Positions 63,062 through 64,000 of a DNA stretch of 64,000 bases are shown here, one piece after another. A program made the translations under genes and the position numbers. Position 1 is the stretch's first letter, and each line of letters starts with the position of its first letter. Below the pieces are notes generated by a model, which had not been told where the DNA came from, did not search any database, and saw nothing but the letters and a program-made list of their open reading frames with translations. The DNA is from Rhodobacteraceae bacterium S2214 (lineage in GTDB: Bacteria; Pseudomonadota; Alphaproteobacteria; Rhodobacterales; Rhodobacteraceae): NCBI GenBank assembly GCA_025141675.1, contig CP081161.1:904001-968000 (forward strand), read 5' to 3'.

Positions 63062-63435
63062 CAGTCGATTGCCGCAGGCGCCTCAACAGGGCCGGAACCC
63101 GGTGTCCACATTTTTTCCAACTGATAGAACTCGCGGACTTCAGGGCGGAAAATATGAACGATGACGTCGCCTGTATCGATCAAGACCCAGTCGCCTGTGT
63201 CTTTGCCTTCGATCTTCGACAGAACGCCAAATTCGGCCTTCAGTTTGTCCGCCAGCTTTTCGGACATGGCAGACACCTGACGGGTGGACCGACCTGATGC
63301 GATGACCATGTAGTCACCCATCTCGGATTTGCCGCGCAGGTTGATCTGCACAACATCTTCACCTTTGTCGTCATCAAGTGATTTCAGGATCGCCGCGAGA
63401 AGCGTTTCGCTGTCAGCGGTTTGGACGCCGGTCAT
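63061..63435 (-). CDS. rsfS: Ribosome silencing factor
   Basis: 124 residues, a single Iojap/DUF143 domain: LLAAILKSLDDDKGEDVVQI near the start, GDYMVIASGRSTRQVSAMSEK in the middle, and GDVIVHIFRPEVREFYQLEKMW. RsfS binds ribosomal protein L14 and blocks subunit joining when nutrients are low. It heads the operon rsfS-rlmH-gpmI-envC-ctpA. The 160 bp upstream of it must hold the operon promoter; nothing clear is seen there. Confidence 0.95.
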   Translation of the reverse strand: MTGVQTADSETLLAAILKSLDDDKGEDVVQINLRGKSEMGDYMVIASGRSTRQVSAMSEKLADKLKAEFGVLSKIEGKDTGDWVLIDTGDVIVHIFRPEVREFYQLEKMWTPGSGPVEAPAAID

Positions 63436-63595
63436 TGTGACCGCTCCACGAATGGCTGCATCTGCAACCGATGGGGATAAAGACAGAACATTGTCCTCCG
63501 TCGCGCGCCGTCAAAAGGGAAGAATGGGAGGCTCGGCGCGGTTGCCTAACTCCCATTTATCAACCCAATCAGCCTTTTTCAACCAACCCATTCGG

Positions 63596-64000
63596 TTATT
63601 CGCAACGGGCCGCCGTCGGGTTTTGTGCATCATCATCAAGACCTTCGACGGCCTCAATGGCGTCCATGACACGTGCATTGCGTATTAAAGGCATGAAACC
63701 GCCATCGACCTGCGTGCGAATCGATACAGAAAACGTGGCGTCGTCGGCAGGACCATCGCCCACGGAACAGGCAACAACAGAAACACCGAAACCGCCCGAT
63801 GATGCGTCAGGATCATTGGCTTCCCATGTGCGCGCCTTGGCTTGAAAGGCCCGAACCATGTCCAGATCACGCGGATTGATGCGGAATAGAATGCGTCCAT
63901 CGGCAGACTGGCGGCGCTGCAAAACATAGGTTTCATTAACGTCTTCACCAAGCACCGTATGGGACATGAACAGATTGATCGTCGCGCCATCCGGCGCGAT
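63596..64000 (-). CDS. Hypothetical protein, C-terminal part (partial)
   Basis: The reading frame is open from the window edge to TAA at 63596; 134 residues are visible and the start lies outside. An internal ATG at 63967 exists, but the frame continues upstream (IAPDGATINLFMSHT), so the gene is likely longer. Visible: FRINPRDLDMVRAFQAKARTWEANDPDASS, a mixed alpha/beta domain with GGFGVSVVACSVGDG and terminal VMDAIEAVEGLDDDA. No family recognised; perhaps an exported protein if the missing start carries a signal peptide. On the minus strand, it points toward rsfS. Confidence 0.6.
   Translation of the reverse strand: MAPDGATINLFMSHTVLGEDVNETYVLQRRQSADGRILFRINPRDLDMVRAFQAKARTWEANDPDASSGGFGVSVVACSVGDGPADDATFSVSIRTQVDGGFMPLIRNARVMDAIEAVEGLDDDAQNPTAARCE

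Overview
The window reads as ordinary chromosome of an alphaproteobacterium of the family Rhodobacteraceae (Roseobacter group; a Yoonia/Loktanella-like organism would fit). This rests on the gene families and their order, for example rsfS-rlmH-gpmI-envC-ctpA, dapC-ftsK-lolA, cnoX-LON domain-Trm112-ubiH and the glycine betaine demethylation genes. I see no rRNA, tRNA, CRISPR array, insertion sequence or prophage. Genes are tightly packed on both strands, with many 1-8 bp overlaps and few gaps above 200 bp.

Layout. 1-10 kb: end of serB, a cystathionine beta-lyase-like enzyme, a TSUP exporter, an orphan OmpR-type response regulator, ribA, an L,D-transpeptidase, rppH, a methyltransferase, a WYL repressor divergent from a GST, and rnr. 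10-17 kb: dapE and dapD, a candidate bacterial ionotropic-glutamate-receptor-like channel, a redoxin, a LOG protein and a lysozyme-like exported protein. 17-28 kb: a sugar-uptake island: nucleoside hydrolase and LacI repressor on the minus strand; divergently a binding protein, two permeases, an ATPase, a GH2 beta-mannosidase, a TIM-barrel isomerase and a Gfo/Idh/MocA dehydrogenase. 28-45 kb: housekeeping genes (rlmN, asparaginase, xthA, cnoX, ubiH-like, amidase, dapC, ftsK, lolA, hspQ). 45-49 kb: gamma-glutamyltransferase, thiolase and free methionine sulfoxide reductase. 49-57 kb: a glycine betaine to glycine demethylation cluster. 57-64 kb: an HWE-type histidine kinase and the ctpA-envC-gpmI-rlmH-rsfS operon.

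How genes work together. The mannoside island looks like one LacI-controlled operon that imports a mannoside, cleaves it in the cytoplasm and remodels a sugar by isomerisation and oxidation. The 49-57 kb cluster pairs a betaine-homocysteine methyltransferase-like protein with two dehydrogenases of identical length (816 aa) that each carry a folate-binding GcvT half, a GFA-type protein that may deal with formaldehyde, and two regulators. Three lysine/diaminopimelate genes (dapE, dapD, dapC) lie in the window at separate sites. Peptidoglycan genes recur (L,D-transpeptidase, lytic transglycosylase, EnvC-like activator, lysozyme-like protein).

The least explained signals are non-coding: a dispersed intergenic hairpin family with compensatory stem changes, paired palindromic operators 20 bp apart ahead of the sugar operon, and repeated palindromes before two other regulators. 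No wholly new system is evident. The best leads are the channel-like receptor with a non-canonical filter, the intergenic hairpin family and the sugar operon's unknown substrate.
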